From JAUHWL01 sp964416385 (GTDB lineage: Bacteria; Bacteroidota; Bacteroidia; Flavobacteriales; Schleiferiaceae), in NCBI GenBank assembly GCA_964416385.1, contig CAYQDW010000036.1, positions 1 to 24,447 on the forward strand: a stretch of DNA of 24,447 nucleotides, in the 5' to 3' direction. The notes below the pieces were generated by a model. It did no database searches. It worked only from the letters and a program-made list of their open reading frames with translations, and was not told where the DNA came from. Made by a program: the position numbers and the translations under genes. Shown here piece by piece: positions 1 to 7,578 of the stretch (its first letter is position 1; the number at the start of each line of letters is the position of its first letter).

Positions 1-16
1 ATTCCCGCCCCGGGTA
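1..16 (+). tRNA. 3' end of a tRNA gene (partial), possibly tRNA-Leu
   Basis: The first 16 bases fit tRNA positions 58-73: A58, two bases to close the T-loop, then CCCGC (61-65, 3' strand of the T-stem), CCCGGGT (66-72, 3' strand of the acceptor stem) and discriminator A73. No CCA is encoded; the next bases are CAAC. An acceptor 3' strand CCCGGGT with A73 resembles bacterial tRNA-Leu, which begins GCCCGG and pairs G1 with U72. A terminator hairpin follows 4 bases later, as expected for a stable RNA. Only the last fifth of the molecule is visible, so the isotype is a guess. Confidence 0.5.
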
Positions 17-20
17 CAAC

Positions 21-52
21 AAGCCTAACTCTATCTAGAGTTGGGCTTTTTT
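21..52 (+). terminator. Rho-independent terminator after the upstream tRNA
   Basis: Stem AAGCC-T-AACTCT (21-32) pairs with AGAGTT-G-GGCTT (37-48) around the four-base loop ATCT, with one T/G position in the stem, and runs into a T-tract (47-52). It closes the transcript that enters from the left and separates it from the PUL. Confidence 0.8.
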
Positions 53-276
53 ATTGGCAACAAACAGCCTGTCTAACCCAGTAAAACCACATTTCATTCA
101 GTTTAATACCGCGTGTAGTAGACTTACAATGAACCTCCATTTTTTAGGGATGAAAAGTGTCTTACATACATTTTTGGTCTGAAACGCAATTTCTAATAGT
201 ACTATTTACCATAACGTTTGTCGGGTTAATAACCGTTTTTTCGGGTTTATCGCGGATTTGCTTAGTTAAATATTGA

Positions 277-299
277 CTTTTGGTTGATTTAACCAAAAG
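277..299. promoter_or_regulatory. 23-bp palindromic operator, copy 1 (upstream of susC unit)
   Basis: Perfect 9-base inverted repeat: CTTTTGGTT (277-285), spacer GATTT (286-290), AACCAAAAG (291-299). The same 23-bp architecture recurs at 23793-23815 and 23879-23901. It lies three bases upstream of the TAnnTTTG box at 303, so it covers the -33 region. A protein bound here would contact or block the RNA polymerase site. The likely ligand is the NUDIX-type regulator encoded at 23004-23750; this is inference from genome context. Confidence 0.85.
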
Positions 300-302
300 A
301 TG

Positions 303-310
303 TAGCTTTG
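303..310 (+). promoter_or_regulatory. Bacteroidota -7 box of the susC promoter
   Basis: TAGCTTTG matches the Bacteroidota -7 consensus TAnnTTTG. A TTG inside the operator (280-282 or 284-286) could act as the -33 element. Transcription would start near 317, giving a leader of about 80 bases before the ATG at 396. The box has the same spacing to its operator as the box at 23905-23912, which supports both. Confidence 0.75.
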
Positions 311-329
311 ACAACTGTAACTTAACAAA

Positions 330-355
330 GCCATTTATTGCATGGCAAGAAATGG
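330..355 (+). promoter_or_regulatory. Possible alternative hairpins in the susC leader
   Basis: GCCAT (330-334) can pair with ATGGC (342-346), and overlapping CCATTT (331-336) can pair with AAATGG (350-355). The two stems are mutually exclusive and lie in the predicted 5' leader of the susC-like mRNA. There is no T-tract, so this is not a terminator. Stems of five or six base pairs can arise by chance. Confidence 0.25.
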
Positions 356-395
356 TTTAAAACGCTTTATTAGTTACCCTGTAAAATCATAACAT

Positions 396-3300
396 ATGTT
401 AAACAAGTACTATTTAAAAAGAACCTGGCAGATTGTTTTGCTCGTTTTGCTATTGCCTGCCATGAGCATGGCCCAAGCAATCATTGTGAGCGGAACAGTT
501 ACCGATGCAGCGGACCGCAGTCCGTTACCTGGTGTAAGCGTGCTCGTTAAAAAGAGTACAAGAGGTACGGCAACGAATGTTGACGGCACTTACACGCTAA
601 ACGTGAATAAAGGAGACACCCTTGAATTCTCTTTTATTGGTTACAAAACCGCCTACCGCTATGTTGATGGCAAAACGGTGTTGAATGTTATTCTAGAAGA
701 AAACACAACAGTGTTAGACGAAATTGTGGTTGTAGGTTATGGCAGTGCCAAAAAGAAAGAAATAACAGGTGCCACATCTACCGTAAAAGGTGCAGAACTT
801 GAAAAACTGAACGTGCCTCGCGTTGACCAAGCGCTTCAAGGGCAGGTATCTGGGGTTACGATAAATACCAACTCTGGTTCTCCTGGTGGTGAATCTTCTA
901 TTCGCATCCGAGGGCTTTCTACATTTGGTGATAATGACCCTCTCATTTTAGTAGATGGGATTATTTATGACTCTCAAGGTCTTAACGCTCTTAACCCTGC
1001 GGATATAGAATCAATACACGTGTTAAAAGATGGTACGGCTGGTATTTATGGTGTGCGCGCTGCCAACGGGGTAATCATCATCGAAACTAAAAAAGGCAAG
1101 CTTAACAGCAAACCGCAGTTTGAGTTTAGCGGCTATTATGGGGTGCAAAACACCTCTAATAAACTTGATTTACTCAATGCAACAGAATATGCTGTAATTA
1201 AGAACAATGCTTTTATCAATGGCGGACAGAATGCGCCTTTTAACAATACCAACCTGGGCGAAGGTACAGATTGGCAAGGCGCGGTTTTTCAACCAGCACC
1301 CATTCAAAACTACAACCTGAGCATAAACGGTGGGTCTGATAAAACCCGATACTCTATTGGTGGGTCATATTTTGATCAAAAAGGAATTGTTGGTTTAGAG
1401 AAGGCCAGTTTTACACGTTGGAATGGGCGAATTAACGTTTCATTCGAAATGTCGCCTAAACTCCGTTTAAACAGCATTTTATTGTACACACACGAAGACC
1501 GCAGCACACTTCCAGAAAACGGTATTGGCTCTGTACTTTACAACACCATAAACGCTTATCCAACAGCGCCCATTCGCCAAGCCAATGGCCGCTACTCTTA
1601 CCTTGACCTTGTTAACGATATTATCAATCCGCTCGCGCAAATTGAAAACACCTACAACGAGGCCTTAGTGAACAAATTTGTGGGTAAGGAAGAACTTGTG
1701 TATACCATAAACAAAGACTTCACATTTACCAATCGTTTTAATTACAACTTCGCATTGGTGGATGGTAAAGTGTTTTCACCGCTTGTATGGTACGGTCAGG
1801 GTAAAGCACAAAACACTGCAATTAATGAAAATCTAGATCCTCCTACCGTAGAAATTGCAGAAGGTGTTTCTATTGATAGAGGTGCGAGTGTTTACGAACA
1901 TCGCGACACATACATTGATTTAACGTATGAGAGTTTTATTAACTATGAACATAAGTTTGGCGAAAAGCACAATGTAAAAGGCACCGGTGGTATTTCTGTA
2001 TTTAGCAGAAGTGGCAACAGCCTCAGTGCGATTGCCTTTAACATTCCCAACAACTCACTAGAATTTGCAGATATCTCTGCCAATCAGGCGCCAGGCGGAT
2101 ACCTAAACAACGTAGGTTCATTCCAGTTTCAAGAGCGTTTATTGTCTGGTTTTGTGCGCGCAGAATATGGTTATGACAATAGATATTTAATTTCTGGAAT
2201 CGTAAGGAGAGACGGTTCATCTAAGTTTGGCGTAAACAACCGCTGGGGATTTTTCCCCGCCATTTCAGGTGCTTGGGTGATCAGCGAAGAATCTTTTTAT
2301 AACCTCAAGAACATCACTTTTGCTAAAATGCGTGTGAGCTATGGTATTTCGGGCAACGACCAAATTCCAAATTTCGCTTACCGTGCCCTACTTAATGGTG
2401 AAGGTGTTTACGTTTTTGATGACCTTATTACAACAGGCGTTGCTATTGGCCGTGCCTCTAACCCAGATTTAAAGTGGGAAACTACCAAGCAGTTTAACAT
2501 TGGTTTAGACCTTACCATTTTTGAGGCTTTAGGACTAACGGTTAACTACTTTAACAAGCGTACCAACGACCTATTGTTTCAACCAGACGTATCTGCCGTT
2601 CTCGGAACTTATGGTGCAGGCGGATTCCCGCCATTCGTAAATGCTGGTGATGTAGTAAACAACGGGGTTGAATTAGAGCTTAGCTACAGCACAGACCCTA
2701 CACGCCCGTTTGTATTTAATGCAAGCTTTAACACCACCTATTTACAAAACGAGGTACTGCGCGTACCAGATGGCGTGCCATTTTTACCAGGTGCCCAGTT
2801 TGGCGTTGGGGGCAATATCGCCACACGTTTTGAAGTAGGCTTCCCTATTGGTTATTTCTTTGGCTATCAAACTGATGGTATTTTTCAATCACAACAAGAA
2901 ATTGACGATGCACCTGTTCAACAAGATGGCGCTAAGCCCGGAGATTTGCGTTATGTAGATCAAAACGGTGATGGTAAAATCAACTTTAGTGATGACAGTG
3001 ACCGCGTTATGCTGGGCTCACCAATTCCTGATTTCACCTTTGGTTTAAACCTAAGCGCACGATACAAAGGCTTTGATATTTCTGCTAATTTATATGCCGC
3101 TGTAGGCCAAGAAATCATCAGAAACTATGAACGCCAGCAGCCTTATGCCAACCAATTAGACTACTGGATTGGCCGTTGGGTGGGCCCAGGTTCAACTACA
3201 GAAATACCCCGCGTAACCACTGGTAGTAACCGTAACACGGTGTTTTCAGACTTCTTTGTAGAGGATGGCTCTTTCTTACGCGTACGTAACGTGCAAATTG

Positions 3301-3509
3301 GCTACACCCTACCACGCAGATGGCTCAAGTTTGCCAATGTACAAGCGTTGCGCTTCTACCTTTCTGGAAATAATCTCTTTACCCTTACCAACTACCAAGG
3401 GTTTGATCCAGACATTGGTAACTTCGGTGGCACATTGGCCGCAGGTGTTGATTACGGTTTTTATCCACAGCCCAGAACCATTATGGGCGGATTTAACATC
3501 ACATTTTAA
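396..3509 (+). CDS. SusC-like TonB-dependent outer-membrane glycan transporter
   Basis: This 1037-residue protein is an outer-membrane TonB-dependent transporter that, with its SusD partner, imports oligosaccharides into the periplasm. It has a signal peptide (residues 1 to about 27, ending MSMAQA) and a carboxypeptidase-regulatory-like domain (about 30-107) typical of SusC proteins. The sequence DEIVVVGYG follows, then a plug (about 115-235) with SIRIRG, PLILVDG, VLKDG and AANGVIIIETK. A 22-strand-type beta-barrel runs to a terminal Phe (GFNITF). The length is normal for the family. The susD-like gene starts 11 bases downstream, so the pair is co-transcribed. Expression is probably controlled through the palindrome at 277-299. 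The glucan specificity is inferred from the neighbouring GH16, GH17, GH30, GH81 and phosphorylase genes, not from this sequence. Confidence 0.96.
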   Translation: MLNKYYLKRTWQIVLLVLLLPAMSMAQAIIVSGTVTDAADRSPLPGVSVLVKKSTRGTATNVDGTYTLNVNKGDTLEFSFIGYKTAYRYVDGKTVLNVILEENTTVLDEIVVVGYGSAKKKEITGATSTVKGAELEKLNVPRVDQALQGQVSGVTINTNSGSPGGESSIRIRGLSTFGDNDPLILVDGIIYDSQGLNALNPADIESIHVLKDGTAGIYGVRAANGVIIIETKKGKLNSKPQFEFSGYYGVQNTSNKLDLLNATEYAVIKNNAFINGGQNAPFNNTNLGEGTDWQGAVFQPAPIQNYNLSINGGSDKTRYSIGGSYFDQKGIVGLEKASFTRWNGRINVSFEMSPKLRLNSILLYTHEDRSTLPENGIGSVLYNTINAYPTAPIRQANGRYSYLDLVNDIINPLAQIENTYNEALVNKFVGKEELVYTINKDFTFTNRFNYNFALVDGKVFSPLVWYGQGKAQNTAINENLDPPTVEIAEGVSIDRGASVYEHRDTYIDLTYESFINYEHKFGEKHNVKGTGGISVFSRSGNSLSAIAFNIPNNSLEFADISANQAPGGYLNNVGSFQFQERLLSGFVRAEYGYDNRYLISGIVRRDGSSKFGVNNRWGFFPAISGAWVISEESFYNLKNITFAKMRVSYGISGNDQIPNFAYRALLNGEGVYVFDDLITTGVAIGRASNPDLKWETTKQFNIGLDLTIFEALGLTVNYFNKRTNDLLFQPDVSAVLGTYGAGGFPPFVNAGDVVNNGVELELSYSTDPTRPFVFNASFNTTYLQNEVLRVPDGVPFLPGAQFGVGGNIATRFEVGFPIGYFFGYQTDGIFQSQQEIDDAPVQQDGAKPGDLRYVDQNGDGKINFSDDSDRVMLGSPIPDFTFGLNLSARYKGFDISANLYAAVGQEIIRNYERQQPYANQLDYWIGRWVGPGSTTEIPRVTTGSNRNTVFSDFFVEDGSFLRVRNVQIGYTLPRRWLKFANVQALRFYLSGNNLFTLTNYQGFDPDIGNFGGTLAAGVDYGFYPQPRTIMGGFNITF

Positions 3510-3520
3510 TCCAGACGATC

Positions 3521-4993
3521 ATGAAAAAAATAGTTAGTTACACCCTACTCGTCCTCCTAGTACTTACCACCGGCACGGCCTGTGAAAAGTTCTTGGATGT
3601 TGGCCCAGAATTTCAGCAAGACGCTGAGAACTACTTTCAATCTCAGCAAGACTATGAACTTGCTTTGATTGGTGCATACGATTTACTGCAAGCCTCTTTC
3701 ATTACGCAATGGATTGGTGAAATAGCCTCTGATAATTCTATTGCCGGAGGAGAAAGTGTTACAGACACCGAAGGTTTGCACCAAATTGATAATATGACCC
3801 ACAATGCCGTAAATAATGAGTTGCGCAATGTGTTACGATGGAATTACGCAGGTATTGCCCGTGTAAATTACATCATGGAGTACAAAGACAAAATCGACTT
3901 TAACGGTAAAGATCGCATCATTGCTGAAGCGCGCTTTTTACGTGGCTACTACTACTTTGAGCTGGTAAGATACTTTGGTGGTGTGCCGCTAATTATTGAT
4001 GAGCGCATTGGTACAGAAGGCGTAACACAAATTGACCGGGCGTCTAAGGAGGCTGTTTATAGCCAAATTGAAAGCGATCTTAAATATGCAGCAGGCATAC
4101 TGGATTGGGTAAGCCCCGTAAAAGGACGAGCTACTAAAGGTGCCGCATTGGCGCTTCTTGGCAAGGTATATCTGTTCCAAAACAAATTTGGCAACGCAGC
4201 AAGTACCCTAGACTCTGTGATTAACCTAGGCCCATATAGCTTGGTTGCAGATTATGAAGATTTATGGTATGCCGCCAATGAGAACAACAGCGAAACCGTT
4301 TTTGATGTAGAATACTCTAACCTTGAAGGTGGTGGCTATGGATGCCTAATCTGTTTAGAAGGAAATGCTGCTCCCGGTTTTCAAGGTATCCGTCAGTACA
4401 ACGGCCCTATTTATGGTGATGGCAATAGCTATAACTTACCAACCGCTGAGCTGTATAATGCCTTTGATGCCAATGACCCACGCAGAGACATCACAGTATT
4501 AGATATAGAAGCTTTTATTGCCGCACAACCCAATCCCGGTGCCATAACCTATGCGCAGGGCGCTGGTGGCCATACTGGCTATTACAACAATAAATACATC
4601 AAACGCAAAGATGAAATTGGGTTACCAGATGATGATCTTACGAGTCCGCTTAACTACAAAGCAATACGCTTTGCAGATGTTTTATTAATGGCCGCCGAAG
4701 CCCACAACAGAAATGGCAATGATGGTATTGCATTAAACTATGTAAACCAGGTACGTGCCCGCGTGGGTATGCCCGCTTTGAGTAGTTCTGGCACACAGCT
4801 CACCGAAGATATTTGGCATGAGCGTAGACTTGAACTTTCTGGCGAAGGTTTACGTTTCTTTGACTTGGTTCGTACCAATCAGGCAAGCCAATTTATTGCT
4901 GGATTTCAAACGGGTAAGCACGAACTGTTCCCGTTACCTCAAGTGGAAATTGACCTTGCTGGTGGTAATTGGGCACAAAACCCAGGTTATTAA
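3521..4993 (+). CDS. SusD-like surface glycan-binding lipoprotein (RagB/SusD family)
   Basis: This 490-residue lipoprotein is the lid and glycan-binding partner of the SusC-like channel encoded just before it. The signal peptide ends at Cys21 (GTAC), followed by EKFLD; an acidic and a basic residue right after the Cys fit export to the cell surface. Family marks include EARFLRGYYYFELVRYFGG (about 137-155), a TPR-like helical body, RFADVLLMAAEAHNRNG (about 387-403), ERRLELSGEGLRFFDLVR (about 433-450) and the C-terminal FPLPQVEIDL...QNPGY. In marine Bacteroidota such proteins bind laminarin through aromatic residues; I cannot name the binding residues here. The ATG at 3521 follows the SusC stop by 11 bases. 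Confidence 0.96.
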   Translation: MKKIVSYTLLVLLVLTTGTACEKFLDVGPEFQQDAENYFQSQQDYELALIGAYDLLQASFITQWIGEIASDNSIAGGESVTDTEGLHQIDNMTHNAVNNELRNVLRWNYAGIARVNYIMEYKDKIDFNGKDRIIAEARFLRGYYYFELVRYFGGVPLIIDERIGTEGVTQIDRASKEAVYSQIESDLKYAAGILDWVSPVKGRATKGAALALLGKVYLFQNKFGNAASTLDSVINLGPYSLVADYEDLWYAANENNSETVFDVEYSNLEGGGYGCLICLEGNAAPGFQGIRQYNGPIYGDGNSYNLPTAELYNAFDANDPRRDITVLDIEAFIAAQPNPGAITYAQGAGGHTGYYNNKYIKRKDEIGLPDDDLTSPLNYKAIRFADVLLMAAEAHNRNGNDGIALNYVNQVRARVGMPALSSSGTQLTEDIWHERRLELSGEGLRFFDLVRTNQASQFIAGFQTGKHELFPLPQVEIDLAGGNWAQNPGY

Positions 4994-5032
4994 TTTTTAA
5001 GTAGTATTTAATTTAATTCGTTTTAATACATC

Positions 5033-6367
5033 ATGAGAACAAAAACTCTACTCACAGCTGCGCTAGGCTTTGCACTTGCTTTTAGCGCCTGTAAAAAGGA
5101 TGAACCTACATTGGGTCAACCACCAACCGCGGCAGATGCTGCGTTTACGTATCAGCCTTCTGCGGCTAATGCTAACATCATTGAATTCAAAGCTTCTAAT
5201 GCTAGCCTACAGGCAAGCTGGGACTTTGGTAACGGACAATCAGCAACAGGAACCAACGCAACAGCAACTTATCCTTTTGCAGGCACGTACACTGTTAAGT
5301 TAACCGTTCAAAATTCTGGTGGTACAGCGTCTTCAACACAAGACATCACCATTGCCAATGATGACCCTTCATTGATCGCAAATCCGATTTATGAAATGTT
5401 AACTGGTGGCTCTTCTAAAACATGGGCGGTAGACTCTATCGTTGCTGGCCACATGGGCGTAGGCCCAAGCCCAGCGCACCCTGACTTTGATGGTTACTAT
5501 CCAAAGTGGTGGGCCGCTGGTTCATTAGAAAAAGCTGGCGCTGGCTTGTATGATGACCGTTATACTTTCCACATCCAAGGTTTTGGTTTTGATATGGTTA
5601 CCAATGGCGATGTTTATGTAAATACAGCGCATGCCGGTATTGCGCCATTTAACGATACAACCGCTAGCAATAAAGGCGACTTTACTGCAAACTTCCCAGA
5701 TCAATTGGGCGAAACTTGGACTATTGCTGAAGGTGCTGACACAACCATTACCATTAGTGGTGATGCTATGATTGGCTACTGGGCTGGTACACGTACCTAC
5801 AAAATCATAGAGATTGACACTAACAAATTGGTTATCGGTTATCAGGATGCTGCTAACGCAGACCTATTCTGGTACATCACTATGGTGCCAGATGGTTTCA
5901 ATAGCAATCCTCCACCACCAGTGCCAAACTACTCTCTACCTATAGACTTTGAAGTGGTAGAGCCTACGTTCACTGTATTTGGTAACAGCACATACAGCAT
6001 CATCGCTAACCCAGATATGAGTGGTATCAACACCAGCAACAAGGTGTTAGAAACTGTTCATGGCAATGAAACTTGGGCTGGCTTGTTTGTTAACCTTGAT
6101 AGCAAGCTAGATTTTTCTACCAATACAAACATCAAAATCAAAGTTTGGGCTCCTGCTACTGGCGTTTTCCGTCTTAAGTTAGAATCTCAAGCAGATCCTA
6201 ACTCATTTGTAGAAGTAGATGTAAATGTTACCACAGCTAACGCTTGGGAAGAAATTACATTTGATATGTCTGGTACGCCTACAAGTTTTGACCGCTTGGT
6301 AATGTTCCCAGGATGGGGCGTTGCTAATGCTGGTACATTCTATATTGATGATATCATCCAAGATTAA
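5033..6367 (+). CDS. PKD-domain surface glycan-binding lipoprotein (SusE-position)
   Basis: This 444-residue lipoprotein lies third in the capture unit, where SusE/SGBP-type proteins usually sit. The signal peptide ends at Cys20 (FSAC), followed by KKDEP, a good match to the acidic/Lys surface-export signal of Bacteroidota lipoproteins. A PKD domain spans about 35-108 (ASWDFGNG, GTYTVKLTV). A central Trp-rich domain spans about 110-290 (SSKTWAVD, YYPKWWAAGS, GDVYVNTAHAG, LFWYITM). After the proline linker PPPPVP (about 294-298), a jelly-roll-like module spans about 301-444, from LPIDFE to FYIDDIIQD. No catalytic signature is visible, so the role is binding glucan. The last module recurs in the secreted protein that starts at 23936. 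A strong terminator follows at once. Confidence 0.85.
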   Translation: MRTKTLLTAALGFALAFSACKKDEPTLGQPPTAADAAFTYQPSAANANIIEFKASNASLQASWDFGNGQSATGTNATATYPFAGTYTVKLTVQNSGGTASSTQDITIANDDPSLIANPIYEMLTGGSSKTWAVDSIVAGHMGVGPSPAHPDFDGYYPKWWAAGSLEKAGAGLYDDRYTFHIQGFGFDMVTNGDVYVNTAHAGIAPFNDTTASNKGDFTANFPDQLGETWTIAEGADTTITISGDAMIGYWAGTRTYKIIEIDTNKLVIGYQDAANADLFWYITMVPDGFNSNPPPPVPNYSLPIDFEVVEPTFTVFGNSTYSIIANPDMSGINTSNKVLETVHGNETWAGLFVNLDSKLDFSTNTNIKIKVWAPATGVFRLKLESQADPNSFVEVDVNVTTANAWEEITFDMSGTPTSFDRLVMFPGWGVANAGTFYIDDIIQD

Positions 6368-6379
6368 AATTTAACCTTT

Positions 6380-6422
6380 AAGCAGAGTGATGTACAACAT
6401 GGTACATTACTCTGCTTTTTTT
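6380..6422 (+). terminator. Strong rho-independent terminator inside the capture unit
   Basis: AAGCAGAGT (6380-6388) pairs with ACTCTGCTT (6409-6417), and the inner arms TGTAC (6391-6395) and GTACA (6402-6406) extend the stem. Seven T residues follow (6416-6422). It lies between the PKD protein and the GH16 gene, whose start is only 13 bases after the T-tract. Unless it is read through or the GH16 gene has its own promoter, it should lower GH16 expression relative to the three genes before it. Confidence 0.88.
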
Positions 6423-6435
6423 AGCCTTTGAAATA

Positions 6436-7557
6436 ATGTTGATACGGACTTCTTCTCTTCTCCTCGTTTTTCTTTCAGTTTTAATGATTCAGGGTTGCAA
6501 ACCTGATGCGCCTTCTACACAAATTATTTACCCTACTAATCTCTCTTATAAAATTGAGGTTTCGCCCACTACAGAGGGTTTAGTAGAAGTGGAGGCCACT
6601 GCAAATTCTGCGAATTACTACGGCTTTGAATTTGTTGATATTAACGGTTCTAGCTATGAGGAAAATACCGAAGGAAAGGCTTCGTATCAGTTTAGTGAAT
6701 CTGGCACCTATACCATCATCATTAAGGCTCATGCTACATTTGAGCACTACATAGAACAAAAAGATTCTATCACCGTAACCGTAACTAAAAATACTGGTGG
6801 CATACCAGATACTGGCTATACCACCCCGATGAGCTACCCTGGTTATACTTTGGTATGGCAGGATGAGTTTAACGGCACTACCCTTTCTAGCGACTGGACC
6901 CCAGAAATTGGAACCGGAAATAATGGATGGGGTAATAATGAACTTCAGTACTACCGCGCAGAAAATACAGAGGTGCGCGATGGTTACTTAATCATTACCG
7001 CTAAAAGTGAACCTTTTGGTGGACGCGTTTACACGTCATCAAGATTGATAACACGCGCTAAAAAAAGCTTTCAATATGGCCGAATCGATATTCGTGCTGC
7101 ACTACCACAAGGCAAAGGCATTTGGCCAGCTTTATGGATGCTCGGCAATTCTTTTAGCTCTGTAGGTTGGCCAGCATGTGGCGAAATAGATATTATGGAA
7201 ATGGTAGGAGGCTCATCTCCAACAGCTGGAGACAACACCATATTTGGCACCGTGCATTGGGAAAACAATGGGCAACATGCTGAGTTTGGCGGCTTTAACC
7301 GCTTGTCTAGCGGTATTTATGCTGATGAATTCCACGTCTTTTCAATTATTTGGGACGCAACAAAAATTAGCTGGTACAGAGATGACATCAAGTATCATGA
7401 AATCAACATTACACCTTCGCAACTAAGTGAATTCCACCAGCAATTCTTCTTCATCTTTAATATTGCTGTTGGCGGTAATTGGCCCGGAAGCCCAGATGCT
7501 ACAACAAAATTTCCACAGCAAATGGCGGTGGATTACGTTCGGGTTTTCCAAAAATAA
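6436..7557 (+). CDS. GH16 endo-beta-1,3-glucanase (laminarinase) lipoprotein
   Basis: This 373-residue lipoprotein is predicted to cut beta-1,3-glucan internally with retention of configuration. The signal peptide ends at Cys21 (IQGC), followed by KPD, suggesting surface exposure. Residues about 25-125 form a PKD/Ig-like beta domain. The GH16 domain covers about 135-373, starting YTLVWQDEFNG, with WGNNELQYY, GRIDIRAALPQGKGIWPALWML and the catalytic motif EIDIME: Glu250 nucleophile, Asp252, Glu255 acid/base. The unbroken EIDIME loop and the W-P-A-W-M region fit the GH16_3 laminarinase subfamily, though endo-glucanases on mixed-linkage glucan look alike. It is the last + strand gene before the convergent GH17 gene, 16 bases away, and sits behind the terminator at 6380-6422. 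Confidence 0.9.
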   Translation: MLIRTSSLLLVFLSVLMIQGCKPDAPSTQIIYPTNLSYKIEVSPTTEGLVEVEATANSANYYGFEFVDINGSSYEENTEGKASYQFSESGTYTIIIKAHATFEHYIEQKDSITVTVTKNTGGIPDTGYTTPMSYPGYTLVWQDEFNGTTLSSDWTPEIGTGNNGWGNNELQYYRAENTEVRDGYLIITAKSEPFGGRVYTSSRLITRAKKSFQYGRIDIRAALPQGKGIWPALWMLGNSFSSVGWPACGEIDIMEMVGGSSPTAGDNTIFGTVHWENNGQHAEFGGFNRLSSGIYADEFHVFSIIWDATKISWYRDDIKYHEINITPSQLSEFHQQFFFIFNIAVGGNWPGSPDATTKFPQQMAVDYVRVFQK

Positions 7558-7578
7558 TTTCCCTTTACAGGAATTATT
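7553..7578. terminator. Small hairpin shared by the two convergent stop codons
   Basis: AATAATTTCC (7553-7562) pairs with GGAATTATT (7570-7578) around CTTTACA, with one bulged T. It spans the stop codons of both the GH16 gene (7555-7557, + strand) and the GH17 gene (7574-7576, - strand). It has no strong T-tract in either direction, so its strength as a bidirectional terminator is doubtful. Confidence 0.4.

Larger units (their letters stand above)
53..395. other. Intergenic region upstream of the susC-like gene
   Basis: 343 bases without a convincing gene on either strand. The right-hand part holds the operator (277-299), the -7 box (303-310) and a leader of about 80 bases listed separately. 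The part from 53 to about 270 is A/T-rich; I see only a short isolated palindrome (224-234) there and no other conserved element. Confidence 0.7.

Noticed and set aside
224..234. Palindrome GGTTAATAACC upstream of susC as a further operator
   Set aside because: Short, single and unlike the 23-bp sites; palindromes of this size occur by chance in A/T-rich DNA.
3265..3537. 90-codon open frame overlapping the susC and susD ends
   Set aside because: Composition is that of the SusC barrel read in another frame; it overlaps two strong genes and has no start signal.
6423..6431. TAGCCTTTG as a -7 box for the GH16 gene
   Set aside because: It has three bases between TA and TTTG where the consensus has two, and it would give almost no leader before the ATG at 6436.
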